From the NCBI GenBank assembly GCA_963662525.1, contig OY759717.1:3162001-3226000 (forward strand): a DNA stretch of 64,000 nucleotides. Reading direction: 5' to 3'. Position numbers and translations under genes: made by a program. This document shows positions 7,993 to 19,396 of this stretch, piece after piece. The stretch's first letter is position 1, and the number at the start of each line of letters is the position of its first letter. The notes beneath the pieces are model-generated. The model saw nothing but the letters and a program-made list of their open reading frames with translations. It searched no databases and was not told the origin of the DNA. The DNA comes from CAZSDU01 sp963662525 (GTDB taxonomy: Bacteria; Bacteroidota; Bacteroidia; Bacteroidales; FEN-979).

Positions 7993-9003
7993 ATGAAAAC
8001 AAAAAATTTAAAAGGATTTTTCCTGATGGTTGTACTGGTCACCATGGTGATATCTGCCATTCAGGCCCAGCAGCTTGCCGCAGTGAAAAGTGGTAAACTA
8101 TGGGGTTACATCGATCATTCCGGCAAATGGGTCGTGCAGCCTCAGTATTCTTCTGCTGATGTTTTCGCTGAGGGTTATGCAGCCGTGGAATCAAACAGTC
8201 TGTGGGGTTATATCGATAAAAAAGGGGATTGGTTCGTCAGTCCTCAATATAAACGGGCAGAACCATACAGTGAAGGCCTGTGCAGGGTAATTACTTCCGA
8301 TGATAAAGCGGGAAAATGGATATATCTTGATAAATCAGGGAAACAGGCTTTTGCGGCTCATTTTGATAATTGTATGGACTTCAGTAACGGTCGCGCTGCT
8401 GCCCGCCAGGGTCCGATGTGGGGTTACATCGATCAGTCGGGTAAATTCGTCATTGAAAATAAATTTGAACATGCAGAAACATTCAGTGACGGCATTGCAA
8501 GGGTAAAGCTCGATAAAATCTATGGATTTATTGATGTGAATGGCAACTGGGTGCTTAAAACTGATTTTGAAAATATCCGTGACATGAAGGATGGCATTGC
8601 CCCTTGTAAAGGAAATAAAGGATGGGGATATTGTGATCGCAAAGGAAACATTGTTGTACCTGCCATCAATGAACATGCAGAAGCATTCTCTGAAGGGATG
8701 GGCAGAACCAGAAACCATGGTTTCTGGAGTTATTTTGATCAAGAAGGGAAACAGCTGATAGCATTTATGTACGATAACAGTAAGGATTTTTCTGAAGGTC
8801 TTGCTGCTGTTAAATCGGGTAAACGCTGGGGCTATATTGATAAAAGCGGCCATACGGTCATTGCAGAGCAGTTCGATGATGCCTTGTCATTCAGCCATGG
8901 CCTGGCTGCCGTAAAATCCGGATCATTATGGGGATATATTGATAAGACCGGAAAGACGGTAATTCCTTTTCAGTTTACTGATGCCCTGGGATTTTCAGAA
9001 TAG
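7993..9003 (+). CDS. Secreted WG-repeat protein
   Basis: A 336-residue exported protein with a signal peptide (MKTKNLKGFFLMVVLVTMVISAIQAQ, cleavage about residue 25). Nine tandem WG repeats of about 35 residues follow, built around WGYIDxxGxWVVxPQY and FSEGLAAVKSG. Examples of the core are LWGYIDHSGKW, MWGYIDQSGKF, IYGFIDVNGNW and RWGYIDKSGHT. WG repeats form beta-propeller-like or solenoid structures with unknown ligands and are common in Bacteroidota. The protein ends in the middle of a repeat (ALGFSE, stop). The ATG at 7993 is preferred to the upstream TTG because it directly starts the signal peptide. Confidence 0.88.
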   Translation: MKTKNLKGFFLMVVLVTMVISAIQAQQLAAVKSGKLWGYIDHSGKWVVQPQYSSADVFAEGYAAVESNSLWGYIDKKGDWFVSPQYKRAEPYSEGLCRVITSDDKAGKWIYLDKSGKQAFAAHFDNCMDFSNGRAAARQGPMWGYIDQSGKFVIENKFEHAETFSDGIARVKLDKIYGFIDVNGNWVLKTDFENIRDMKDGIAPCKGNKGWGYCDRKGNIVVPAINEHAEAFSEGMGRTRNHGFWSYFDQEGKQLIAFMYDNSKDFSEGLAAVKSGKRWGYIDKSGHTVIAEQFDDALSFSHGLAAVKSGSLWGYIDKTGKTVIPFQFTDALGFSE

Positions 9004-9016
9004 ACAGGGTTTTACC

Positions 9017-9048
9017 TTTGGCAATTAAAATTTTATTTTCTACCTTTG
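9017..9048 (+). promoter_or_regulatory. Bacteroidota-type promoter of rpsA
   Basis: TTTG at 9017-9020, a 20-base spacer and TACCTTTG at 9041-9048 match the Bacteroidota consensus TTTG-N19/20-TAnnTTTG in full. It would give a transcript start near 9055 and a leader of about 110 bases before rpsA. That leader contains no motif I recognise. Confidence 0.75.
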
Positions 9049-9167
9049 CACCCCATTTTCAAGGGGAGTGAAGATGGTAAGTACGTTCTTTATCAGGTTC
9101 TCCCGTAAAATAAACCCAATGTTAAACCCGGATGTGCTTTTTTGGCGCCTCCACAAAAAAAAAATGA

Positions 9168-11201
9168 ATGACTCCTGAAGAAATTAATGTTAACAATGAA
9201 TTGGAGCAGAGTGCCGAATTGAATGTTGAAAACACCCCTGCTGATCCTGAGGAAACCATTGCTGAACAAGCTGTAGCTGCTGATGTAACAGCTGATGCAA
9301 CAGCTGATGTTGTTGCTGAAGTTGCTGCTGAAGAGCCGGTTGCTGAAGAGCCCATAGAAGAAAAAACAGTTGAAAAATCAAAAAGAGAAAAACCCAGCAG
9401 AGAAAGCCTGAAGGATTTTGATTGGGATTCTATCGGAAAAAAACATGAATTGTATTCCCAGGATGAAAGACGCAAACTGGAAGATGCCTACGACCAGACC
9501 TTGCGTGCCATCCAGGACCATGAGGTGATTGAAGGAACTGTTGTTACCATGACCAACCGTGAAGTTGTTGTAAATATCGGATTCAAATCCGATGGTGTTA
9601 TCATGCTGAACGAATTCCGCTACAATCCTGACCTGAAAATCGGTGATAAAGTTGAAGTTTACGTGGAAAATCAGGAGGATACCACCGGACAATTACTTCT
9701 TTCCCATAAAAAAGCCCGGATCCTTAAATCATGGGAACGTATCAATGATGCATTTGAAAAACAGGAGATCATCAAAGGTTATGTAAAATCCCGCACAAAA
9801 GGTGGTCTGATCGTTGATATCTTTGGCATCGAGGCTTTCCTCCCGGGTTCACAGATAGATGTTAAACCCATCCGTGATTATGATGTATTTGTCGATAAAG
9901 TCATGGAATTCAAAGTGGTAAAGATAAATCACGAATATAAGAATGTGGTTGTTTCCCATAAAGCCCTGATTGAAGACGAACTTGAAGCCCAAAAGGCAGA
10001 AATTATCAAGAAACTTGAAAAGGGCCAAATCCTTGAAGGTACCGTTAAAAACATTACCAGCTATGGCGTGTTTGTTGACCTTGGCGGTGTTGACGGATTG
10101 ATCCATATTACTGATCTTAGCTGGGGACGTATTAATCACCCGGAAGAAATCGTTAAACTGGATCAGAAAATCAAAGTGGTTATCCTCGATTTCGATGATA
10201 ACAAGAAACGTATTGCTCTTGGTCTGAAACAACTTACCCCTCATCCATGGGATTCATTGGATCAGAATCTTAAGATTGGTGATAAAGTAAAAGGGAAAGT
10301 GGTAGTTATTGCCGATTACGGTGCATTCGTTGAGATCGCAACCGGAGTTGAAGGACTTATCCACGTTTCAGAAATGTCGTGGTCACAGCATCTCCGCACT
10401 GCACATGATTTCCTGAAGGTAGGACAGGAAGTGGAAGCCGTTATCCTTACCCTCGACCGTGAAGAACGTAAAATGTCGATGGGTATCAAACAACTCATTC
10501 CTGATCCATGGGCAAACATTAAAGAAAAATATCCTTTAAAATCCAAACATAACGCCATCGTACGCAACTTTACCAACTTTGGTATTTTCGTGGAATTGGA
10601 AGAAGGGGTTGATGGATTGATCCATATTTCCGATCTCAGCTGGTCGAAGAAAATCAAGCATCCTGCTGAATTTACGAAGATTGGGGAAAGTATTGAAGTT
10701 ATGGTACTGGATGTGGATGTGGATAACCGTCGTCTCAGCCTGGGACATAAACAACTCGAAGAAAATCCATGGGATGTATTCGAAAGTTTGTTCTCTGTTG
10801 GTTCAGTGCATAAAGGAACCATCGTAAGCCTGAGTGATAAAGGCGCAATTGTTGCACTGCCATATGGTGTGGAAGGATTTGCTCCTCTGCGTCACATGAC
10901 CAAGGAAGACGGAACCCAATGCAAGGAAGAGGAAGCATTGGATGTCAAGGTGATCGAATTTTCAAAGGAGAATAAAAAGATAATTCTTTCTCACAGTAAG
11001 ATTTATCAGGATGTGCAGAATACAGAAAAGAACAAGGATTCCAAGCTCAGTCTGAAAAAAGAGAATGATACAAAGAAAGCCGTTAAGAAAATTAAGGATA
11101 ACCTTGAAAAAACGACCTTAGGCGACATTGAGTCACTGGCCAATCTGAAAGCAGATATGGTGAAAGCTGAAGAAGAAGCAAAAAGTCCCAAGGAGGAATA
11201 G
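9168..11201 (+). CDS. rpsA: 30S ribosomal protein S1
   Basis: A 677-residue ribosomal protein that brings mRNA to the 30S subunit. An N-terminal extension of about 110 residues is rich in Ala/Glu (VAADVTADATADVVAEVAAEE). Six S1 RNA-binding domains follow, starting near residues 120, 205, 285, 370, 455 and 545. Typical S1 strings include GTVKNITSYGVFVDLGGVDG, DGLIHITDLSWGRI and GVEGLIHVSEMSW. A basic, Lys-rich tail ends the protein. The acidic extension is usual in Bacteroidota S1. It is preceded by a strong promoter, and rnz follows after 5 bases. Confidence 0.96.
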   Translation: MTPEEINVNNELEQSAELNVENTPADPEETIAEQAVAADVTADATADVVAEVAAEEPVAEEPIEEKTVEKSKREKPSRESLKDFDWDSIGKKHELYSQDERRKLEDAYDQTLRAIQDHEVIEGTVVTMTNREVVVNIGFKSDGVIMLNEFRYNPDLKIGDKVEVYVENQEDTTGQLLLSHKKARILKSWERINDAFEKQEIIKGYVKSRTKGGLIVDIFGIEAFLPGSQIDVKPIRDYDVFVDKVMEFKVVKINHEYKNVVVSHKALIEDELEAQKAEIIKKLEKGQILEGTVKNITSYGVFVDLGGVDGLIHITDLSWGRINHPEEIVKLDQKIKVVILDFDDNKKRIALGLKQLTPHPWDSLDQNLKIGDKVKGKVVVIADYGAFVEIATGVEGLIHVSEMSWSQHLRTAHDFLKVGQEVEAVILTLDREERKMSMGIKQLIPDPWANIKEKYPLKSKHNAIVRNFTNFGIFVELEEGVDGLIHISDLSWSKKIKHPAEFTKIGESIEVMVLDVDVDNRRLSLGHKQLEENPWDVFESLFSVGSVHKGTIVSLSDKGAIVALPYGVEGFAPLRHMTKEDGTQCKEEEALDVKVIEFSKENKKIILSHSKIYQDVQNTEKNKDSKLSLKKENDTKKAVKKIKDNLEKTTLGDIESLANLKADMVKAEEEAKSPKEE

Positions 11202-11206
11202 TCCCT

Positions 11207-12019
11207 ATGACATTTTCTCTGACGGTGCTGGGTAGCAGTGCTGCAATCCCGGCCTATAACCGGAATCTGAGCGCTCATTTACTGAATGTAAATGAGCGCT
11301 TCTTTTTATTTGATTGCGGGGAAGGTACCCAGTTCCAGTTAAGGAAATATCATTATTCTTACCGCAAAATAAGCCATATACTGATCAGCCATCTTCATGG
11401 TGATCATTTCTTTGGCCTTATCGGATTACTGAATTCCATGCATCTGCTGGGCCGAAAAGAAGAGCTTCACCTGTATGCGGATGCCAGACTTCAGGAAATT
11501 CTCGACAATCAGATGGAGGCCTCAATGACCTGTTTGAATTTTCAGCTTATATTTCATTCACTGGTCATGGGTAAATATCAACTGTTGCTGGATGATGTGA
11601 AATTTTCCATTCACAGCTTCCCATTACGTCACAGTATTCCATGTTGCGGATTTGTGGTAAGAGAGAAGAAGCCACCAAGGAGGACCAAGACAGTTCGATC
11701 GTATGCCTATTGTAGCGATACAGTTTTTGATGAATCCATCGTGCAATATATCCAGCATGTTAGCCTGCTCTATCATGAAGCAACTTTCATGCAGAATATG
11801 GCGAATGCTGCAGCAGAGAAATTTCATTCCACAGCTATGGAAGCGGCTCTTATAGCTAAAAAGGCAGTTGCCGGAAAATTACTGCTTGGCCATTTCTCAG
11901 CCCGGTATGAGGATCTGACAGCTCTTCTTCAAGAAGCACGCAGTGTTTTTCCTGCAAGCTTTTTACCTGTGGAAGGAACCAAAATTGAGATAGGGATAAT
12001 TGATAACGAAATAAATTGA
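11207..12019 (+). CDS. rnz: Ribonuclease Z (short form)
   Basis: A 270-residue metallo-beta-lactamase-fold endonuclease that trims tRNA 3' ends. Visible motifs: DCGEGTQFQLRK, the Zn motif SHLHGDHFFGL (HxHxDH), PLRHSIPCCGFVV, YAYCSDT, YHEATF and the later HSTA and LGHFSARY histidines. It is shorter than the usual 300-310 residues. The gap falls between REKKPPRR and TVRSYAYCSDT, where relatives have about 35 more residues. Zn ligands appear complete. The gene follows rpsA by 5 bases and contains a strong terminator-like hairpin near its 5' end. Confidence 0.9.
   Translation: MTFSLTVLGSSAAIPAYNRNLSAHLLNVNERFFLFDCGEGTQFQLRKYHYSYRKISHILISHLHGDHFFGLIGLLNSMHLLGRKEELHLYADARLQEILDNQMEASMTCLNFQLIFHSLVMGKYQLLLDDVKFSIHSFPLRHSIPCCGFVVREKKPPRRTKTVRSYAYCSDTVFDESIVQYIQHVSLLYHEATFMQNMANAAAEKFHSTAMEAALIAKKAVAGKLLLGHFSARYEDLTALLQEARSVFPASFLPVEGTKIEIGIIDNEIN
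11270..11300 (+). terminator. Terminator-like hairpin inside the start of rnz
   Basis: A perfect 13-bp inverted repeat: AGCGCTCATTTAC at 11270-11282 and GTAAATGAGCGCT at 11288-11300, with a TGAAT loop. It is followed by TCTTTTTATTT. It begins 64 bases into the rnz reading frame, 69 bases after the rpsA stop. The shape fits an intrinsic terminator or attenuator that would limit read-through from rpsA. The encoded residues (SAHLLNVNERFF) are otherwise ordinary for RNase Z. Confidence 0.6.
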
Positions 12020-12032
12020 TAAACTTATTATT

Positions 12033-14201
12033 ATGAAGAAAATATTTTTATTCATGTTGCTTACGGGTATTTTTATGGAAAGTTCATTGGCTCAGAATCC
12101 TTTTTTTACTGATTGGAATACCCCATTTCAGGTACCCCCCTTCGGAGAGATAACCAATGAGCATTATATGCCGGCATTTGCTGAGGCAATGAAACAACAG
12201 AAAGCAGAGATCGATGCTATTGTTGGACAAACTGCACTACCCACTTTTGAAAATACAGTTCTGCCTCTCGACCAGAGCGGATCCCTGCTGGAAAAGGTCA
12301 GCAGTGTTTTCTATGCTTTGAATTCTGCCAATACGAATGTTGAGATGCAGCGTATTGCCCGTGAAATTTCTCCACTCATGTCGCAACATATGGACGATAT
12401 TAACCTGAATTCCGAATTGTTCAGGAAGATAAAGGCAGTATATGAACAGAAAGAAAAAATGAATCTGAATCCTGAACAGAAAAGACTTGTTGAGGAAACT
12501 TATAAGGGCTTTGTCAGGGGAGGTGCAAACCTGAATCCGGAACAACAGGCAAAACTACGGGAATTGAACAAGGAAATCGGTTTGCTGCAGCTTACCTTCG
12601 GACAGAATCTCCTTGCAGAGAACAACAGCTATAAACTCGTTATCGATAATCAAGCGGATCTGGCCGGATTACCCGATGGCGTTATTGCAACAGCAGCTGA
12701 AGTGGCTGACAACGACTCTGCCACAAAAGGTAAATGGGTATTTACACTGCATAACCCGAGCGTTATACCTTTTCTCCAATTTTCCGAGAAAAGAGTCCTG
12801 AGAGAAAAGATCTTCACAGCCTACATCAACCGCTGTAACCATGGCGATGATAAAGACAATAAAACACTGATCTCAAAGTTGGTTTCACTCAGGAAGGATA
12901 AGGCTAATCTTATGGGTTATCCTGATTATGCCAGTTTTGCATTGGAAGAGCGAATGGCAAAAAAGCCTGAAAATGTTTATCGCCTTCTCGACCAGATATG
13001 GACACCGGCACTTCAGATGGCTAAGAAAGAAGCTGCTGATATGCAGGACATGATGGATAAAGAAGGAGGTAAATTCAATCTCGAAGGCTGGGACTGGCGT
13101 TTTTACAGTGAGAAAATGATGAAGCATCGCTTTCAGCTTGATGAAGAATCTTTACGTCCCTATTTTAAACTTGAAAATGTCAGGGATGGGATCTTTTACG
13201 TTTCGAATAAATTATATGGTATTACTTTCACCGAGGTCAAGGATGCCCCAAAATATCATGGCGATGTGACCTTATACGAATGTAAGGATGCCGATGGTTC
13301 TCATTTAGGCGTACTATATCTCGATTTTTTCCCCAGAGAAAGTAAACGAGGAGGAGCATGGTGTGGTAGTTTTCGTTCCCAATCATACAAGGATGGCAAA
13401 AGGGTTCCGCCGGTCGTTACCATTGTCTGTAATTTTTCCATGCCCGGTGATGGCAAGCCCGCTTTGCTGACTCCGGATGAAGCTGAAACTTTCTTCCATG
13501 AATTCGGTCATGCGTTGAATGGCTTGTTCAGTAATGTTAAATACACCGGACTTGACCGCGTCCCCCGTGATTTTGTCGAACTTCCATCCCAGATTATGGA
13601 ACATTGGGCTTTTCAACCGGAAGTGTTAAAGATTTATGCAAAGCATTACCAGACAGGCCTCGTTATACCTCAGTCCCTGGTGGATAAAATCGTGAAGAGC
13701 GGTAAATTCGGTCAGGGATTTAAAACGACAGAATACCTCGCTGCATCATACCTTGATATGGACTACCATACCGAAAAAAAACAGGAAAAGGAGGTTTCTG
13801 CCGCTGCTACTTTAACCGGAGTCGTGACCGCAATCGATATGCAATCTGCTTCACAACCGGGATTAAATATGGATGTTCCTGCATTTGAAGCAGCTTCCAT
13901 GCAAAGGATAGGACTCATTCATCAGATACCTCCACGTTACCGTTCCACTTATTTTCAACATACGATGACAGGTGGTTATACCGCCGGGTATTACAGCTAT
14001 ATCTGGGCCGAAGTGCTTGATGCCGATGCATTTCAGGCCTTTAAAGAAAAGAAGAATATTTTTGATAAAGCAACAGCCGGCAAATTCCGCACTTGTATTC
14101 TGGAAAAAGGAAATACCAAGGATGCCATGGAATTGTATATTGATTTTCGAGGACATGAACCAGGCATCGAAGCTTTGCTGGAAAACAGGGGATTAAAATG
14201 A
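12033..14201 (+). CDS. M3-family zinc metallopeptidase (Dcp/OpdA type), secreted
   Basis: A 722-residue peptidase that would cleave short peptides outside the cytoplasm. A signal peptide (MKKIFLFMLLTGIFMESSLAQ) is followed by the M3 N-terminal helical region (NPFFTDWNTPFQVPPFGEI, typical of peptidyl-dipeptidase Dcp). The catalytic HExxH is FFHEFGHALNGLFS (about residues 489-502), and the downstream glutamate lies in DRVPRDFVELPSQIMEHW. The end (TGGYTAGYYSYIWAEVLDADAF, GHEPGIEALLENRGL) is family-typical. Length agrees with Dcp (about 680-720). It lies 13 bases after rnz and could be co-transcribed. Confidence 0.93.
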   Translation: MKKIFLFMLLTGIFMESSLAQNPFFTDWNTPFQVPPFGEITNEHYMPAFAEAMKQQKAEIDAIVGQTALPTFENTVLPLDQSGSLLEKVSSVFYALNSANTNVEMQRIAREISPLMSQHMDDINLNSELFRKIKAVYEQKEKMNLNPEQKRLVEETYKGFVRGGANLNPEQQAKLRELNKEIGLLQLTFGQNLLAENNSYKLVIDNQADLAGLPDGVIATAAEVADNDSATKGKWVFTLHNPSVIPFLQFSEKRVLREKIFTAYINRCNHGDDKDNKTLISKLVSLRKDKANLMGYPDYASFALEERMAKKPENVYRLLDQIWTPALQMAKKEAADMQDMMDKEGGKFNLEGWDWRFYSEKMMKHRFQLDEESLRPYFKLENVRDGIFYVSNKLYGITFTEVKDAPKYHGDVTLYECKDADGSHLGVLYLDFFPRESKRGGAWCGSFRSQSYKDGKRVPPVVTIVCNFSMPGDGKPALLTPDEAETFFHEFGHALNGLFSNVKYTGLDRVPRDFVELPSQIMEHWAFQPEVLKIYAKHYQTGLVIPQSLVDKIVKSGKFGQGFKTTEYLAASYLDMDYHTEKKQEKEVSAAATLTGVVTAIDMQSASQPGLNMDVPAFEAASMQRIGLIHQIPPRYRSTYFQHTMTGGYTAGYYSYIWAEVLDADAFQAFKEKKNIFDKATAGKFRTCILEKGNTKDAMELYIDFRGHEPGIEALLENRGLK

Positions 14202-14206
14202 AAAAG

Positions 14207-14279
14207 GTAACAGAGTGACAAAGTGACAAAGTAACAAAGTAGAAATCTCACCTTATCACTCTGTCGCTCTGTCACTCTG

Positions 14280-14291
<12 letters not shown>
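14207..14291. terminator. Inverted octameric repeats between convergent genes
   Basis: Two arrays of 8-bp units face each other: GTAACAGA/GTGACAAA units at 14207-14240 and their approximate reverse complement (CACTCTGT, CGCTCTGT, CACTCTGT, TACTCTGT) at 14257-14291. They can fold into a long hairpin between the M3 peptidase and the convergent YdiJ-like gene. It would act as a two-way transcription end. The second array encodes the last three residues (Val-Thr-Glu) and stop of the YdiJ-like protein. Confidence 0.6.
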
Positions 14292-17221
<2,930 letters not shown>

Positions 17222-17225
<4 letters not shown>

Positions 17226-18466
17226 TTCATTTTTTGCAGGAGATCAAAAAATATTTTATTTGATTGCTGGTCTTCAAATTCGCGTTGTTGCAATGCCCGG
17301 GATTTATCTTTAAACCCTTTGCCGATCGCAATTTCTAATTGAAACATCGCTGTCGTGGTATCATTATTCCGCATGCAAAGCATAGCCTGTAAATAATTCG
17401 GCTCAGGGTTTTGAGGATCCGACATTTCATAAATCCGGATCACTTTTTCTGCCATCTCGCGGTTGTCCTGATTCAGTGCAGCATTTGCATTGGAATAACA
17501 AAACAAGCTAAGGAAACCCAGCAGGCGTTGGTCTCTCCATACAACTTCCGGATCTTTTCCTTTTTTTATTTCTGTTACATAGGTCGATATTCTTGCTTTC
17601 CACCAGGCGATATCTTTCGAAAATAAAGCTCCCATTAACATTTGCTGCTCCGCTTCTTCGCTTTTAAGAATTTGTTCACGGTATTTCTGCTGCTTGATAT
17701 AACCCGGATCATTCTTCAGCCCTGCTGCTTTTTTTTCAGGAAGGCTCAACTCGGGTTTACCTTCCTGGTTGAACCAAAGGATGGCATCATTGATATACGC
17801 TACAGGTGGCCATTCATGCAAACCTTCGAATGTGATCAGAAAATGTCTTACTGCTGACTGATCCAATGCCTGATTGAGTTGCAGCATCTCATTCAGGTTA
17901 AAATCACCCAGACCTGCAATTCCAAAAAACTCAAATTTGATCTCTGGCATGGGATTCAATCCGGGTAATCCTGCACCACAGGCTATCACACCCCGGATAC
18001 CCGGATGCAGCATAGCCATCATACCGGCAACCCTGGCCCCGCCTGAAAATCCCATCAGATATATCCGGTTGGTGTCGATGGGATAAGTTGTACGGATGTC
18101 AGTCATCAGTGCCTGAAAGATTTTTTCGGTCATATCCCTGGTCTGCCCGTTCTTTGAGTCATTGGAAGCAGCAAGAATAAATCCAAATTGTTCTGACAAT
18201 TCTTTGTAACGATTGACAGGGATTAATCCGGAAGAATGCGGGTCAAATGCCAGGATCAGGGGATACCGTTTCCCTGGATTAAAACCTTTGGGAATGTATA
18301 TTGCATAGGTAATGGAGGGGTCAGAAGTACAGGTAACAGAACCATGTACCTGTCCGGGAATCTGGATTTCTCTGTGTTTGTCACGCTGCTTTCCCGTATT
18401 TAACTGACAGGACAGGATAAGTATTGTGAAAAGACAGAATAGTAGGATCTTTCCTGTTGCTTTCAC
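17222..18466 (-). CDS. Alpha/beta-hydrolase lipoprotein (esterase/depolymerase-like)
   Basis: A 414-residue exported protein. The lipoprotein signal ends at LSC (MKATGKILLFCLFTILILSCQ). An alpha/beta hydrolase domain follows: YAIYIPKGFNPGKRYPLILAFDPH (first strands), then the nucleophile elbow MGFSGGARVAG (Ser in GFSGG) after DTNRIYLMG. A likely catalytic His lies in GLHEWPP. The C-terminal 150 residues are helical and TPR-like (EPNYLQAMLCMRNNDTTTAMFQLEIAIGKGF). It resembles feruloyl-esterase or polyhydroxybutyrate-depolymerase-like hydrolases; the substrate is unknown. It overlaps its neighbours by 4 bases on both sides (DUF1338 upstream, YdiJ-like downstream), so it belongs to that operon. 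Confidence 0.75.
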
Positions 18467-19269
18467 TTTTTATAGAAATTGGTGGAATCGAAAATTTTAT
18501 CGGCCGACTTAGCAATAAACCCGTTATACAGGTTCCCCTCTGCATCAGGATATCGTTTTGCAAATTCATAATAACAACCTGGAATCTCATAGTTGCCTTC
18601 GATGAATTCAACCCTTACCATACCTGCCTTGATGCTCGATTGTTCAAGTAATTCTTCCGGTGAACCCTGGATTTCACCGCCCGTGTCGTTGAGCATGAAC
18701 CCATTGGCCTTTAAAAAAGTATTAACCTTCTGAACAGAATCGTATTTTTTCAGGTGGTTGACGCTTACAGTGAAATGATTCGCACAAAACCCGTTTACAT
18801 AAAGCCATGCGGCGTATTCCGATTCCTGGCGGAGCTTTTCAAATACTTTATAAGAGGGGGTCCCGGACAGGTTCCCGGCGAAAATAAGCTCATCTGACCA
18901 GACAGAATCATTGGGAATGGAATTAACCCATCCTTTTACAATTTGCTGCAGATAATAACTGAATGACTCTACTAATAATTCGCTGATGAAAACCCTGGGG
19001 GCGTTTTTATCGGTTTTATGCTCAAAATGTTTGGCAAATAGTTTCTTTTGCTCAAAACGGTATTCGCCCATCAGTTTATAATTGTTTTTCAAAAAAACCA
19101 GGGATAACTGATCGATGCCAATGGCTGGATGCTGAAAGGTGCGAAAAGCAATATGGTCGTTCACAACAGTTTCACCTTCAGAGATAAACAGATCATAAAC
19201 TTTTTTTGATAAGGGATTTTGGGTGGTATAATTGATCCAGAGTCTGTTAAAAATATTTTGAAGTTGCAT
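18463..19269 (-). CDS. DUF1338 protein (2-oxoadipate dioxygenase/decarboxylase family, HglS-like)
   Basis: A 268-residue protein of the DUF1338 family. The characterised member HglS/YdcJ turns 2-oxoadipate into D-2-hydroxyglutarate with Fe(II) and O2. Candidate metal and substrate residues are present: HIAFR (His/Arg near residue 40), NHFTVSVNHL (His) and CYYEFAKRY (Glu). The start at 19269 (MQLQNIFNRLW) is preferred over one 15 codons upstream, because the domain starts here. This is a short version compared with about 450 residues for HglS. It overlaps the hydrolase gene by 4 bases and leads the operon ending in a YdiJ-like dehydrogenase. An O2-using enzyme in an apparent anaerobe is odd. 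Confidence 0.78.
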   Translation of the reverse strand: MQLQNIFNRLWINYTTQNPLSKKVYDLFISEGETVVNDHIAFRTFQHPAIGIDQLSLVFLKNNYKLMGEYRFEQKKLFAKHFEHKTDKNAPRVFISELLVESFSYYLQQIVKGWVNSIPNDSVWSDELIFAGNLSGTPSYKVFEKLRQESEYAAWLYVNGFCANHFTVSVNHLKKYDSVQKVNTFLKANGFMLNDTGGEIQGSPEELLEQSSIKAGMVRVEFIEGNYEIPGCYYEFAKRYPDAEGNLYNGFIAKSADKIFDSTNFYKK

Positions 19270-19396
19270 TGTGTGGGTTTTGCTGTCAAAAATAAGGAAA
19301 AGATTATTCTGCATTTATATTAATTGTGCTTCAATTCAATGAAATGAATATCTTTGACATGAGTTTCTCAGGATTCAGCCTGAAAATTCTGATTTT

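Noticed and set aside
8335..8853. Antisense 172-codon reading frame within the WG-repeat gene
   Set aside because: It arises from the repeat structure on the other strand; no domain, start context or neighbour supports it.
7993..9003. Frameshifted or truncated WG-repeat gene because it ends mid-repeat
   Set aside because: The bases after the stop do not resume the repeat in any frame before the rpsA promoter, so a simple end is more likely than a break.
9190..9381. Antisense Gln-rich reading frame opposite the start of rpsA
   Set aside because: It is the mirror of the Ala/Glu-rich S1 extension; composition alone explains it.
10316..10822. Antisense 168-codon reading frame in rpsA
   Set aside because: Low-complexity Ser-rich translation in a shadow frame of a strongly conserved gene.
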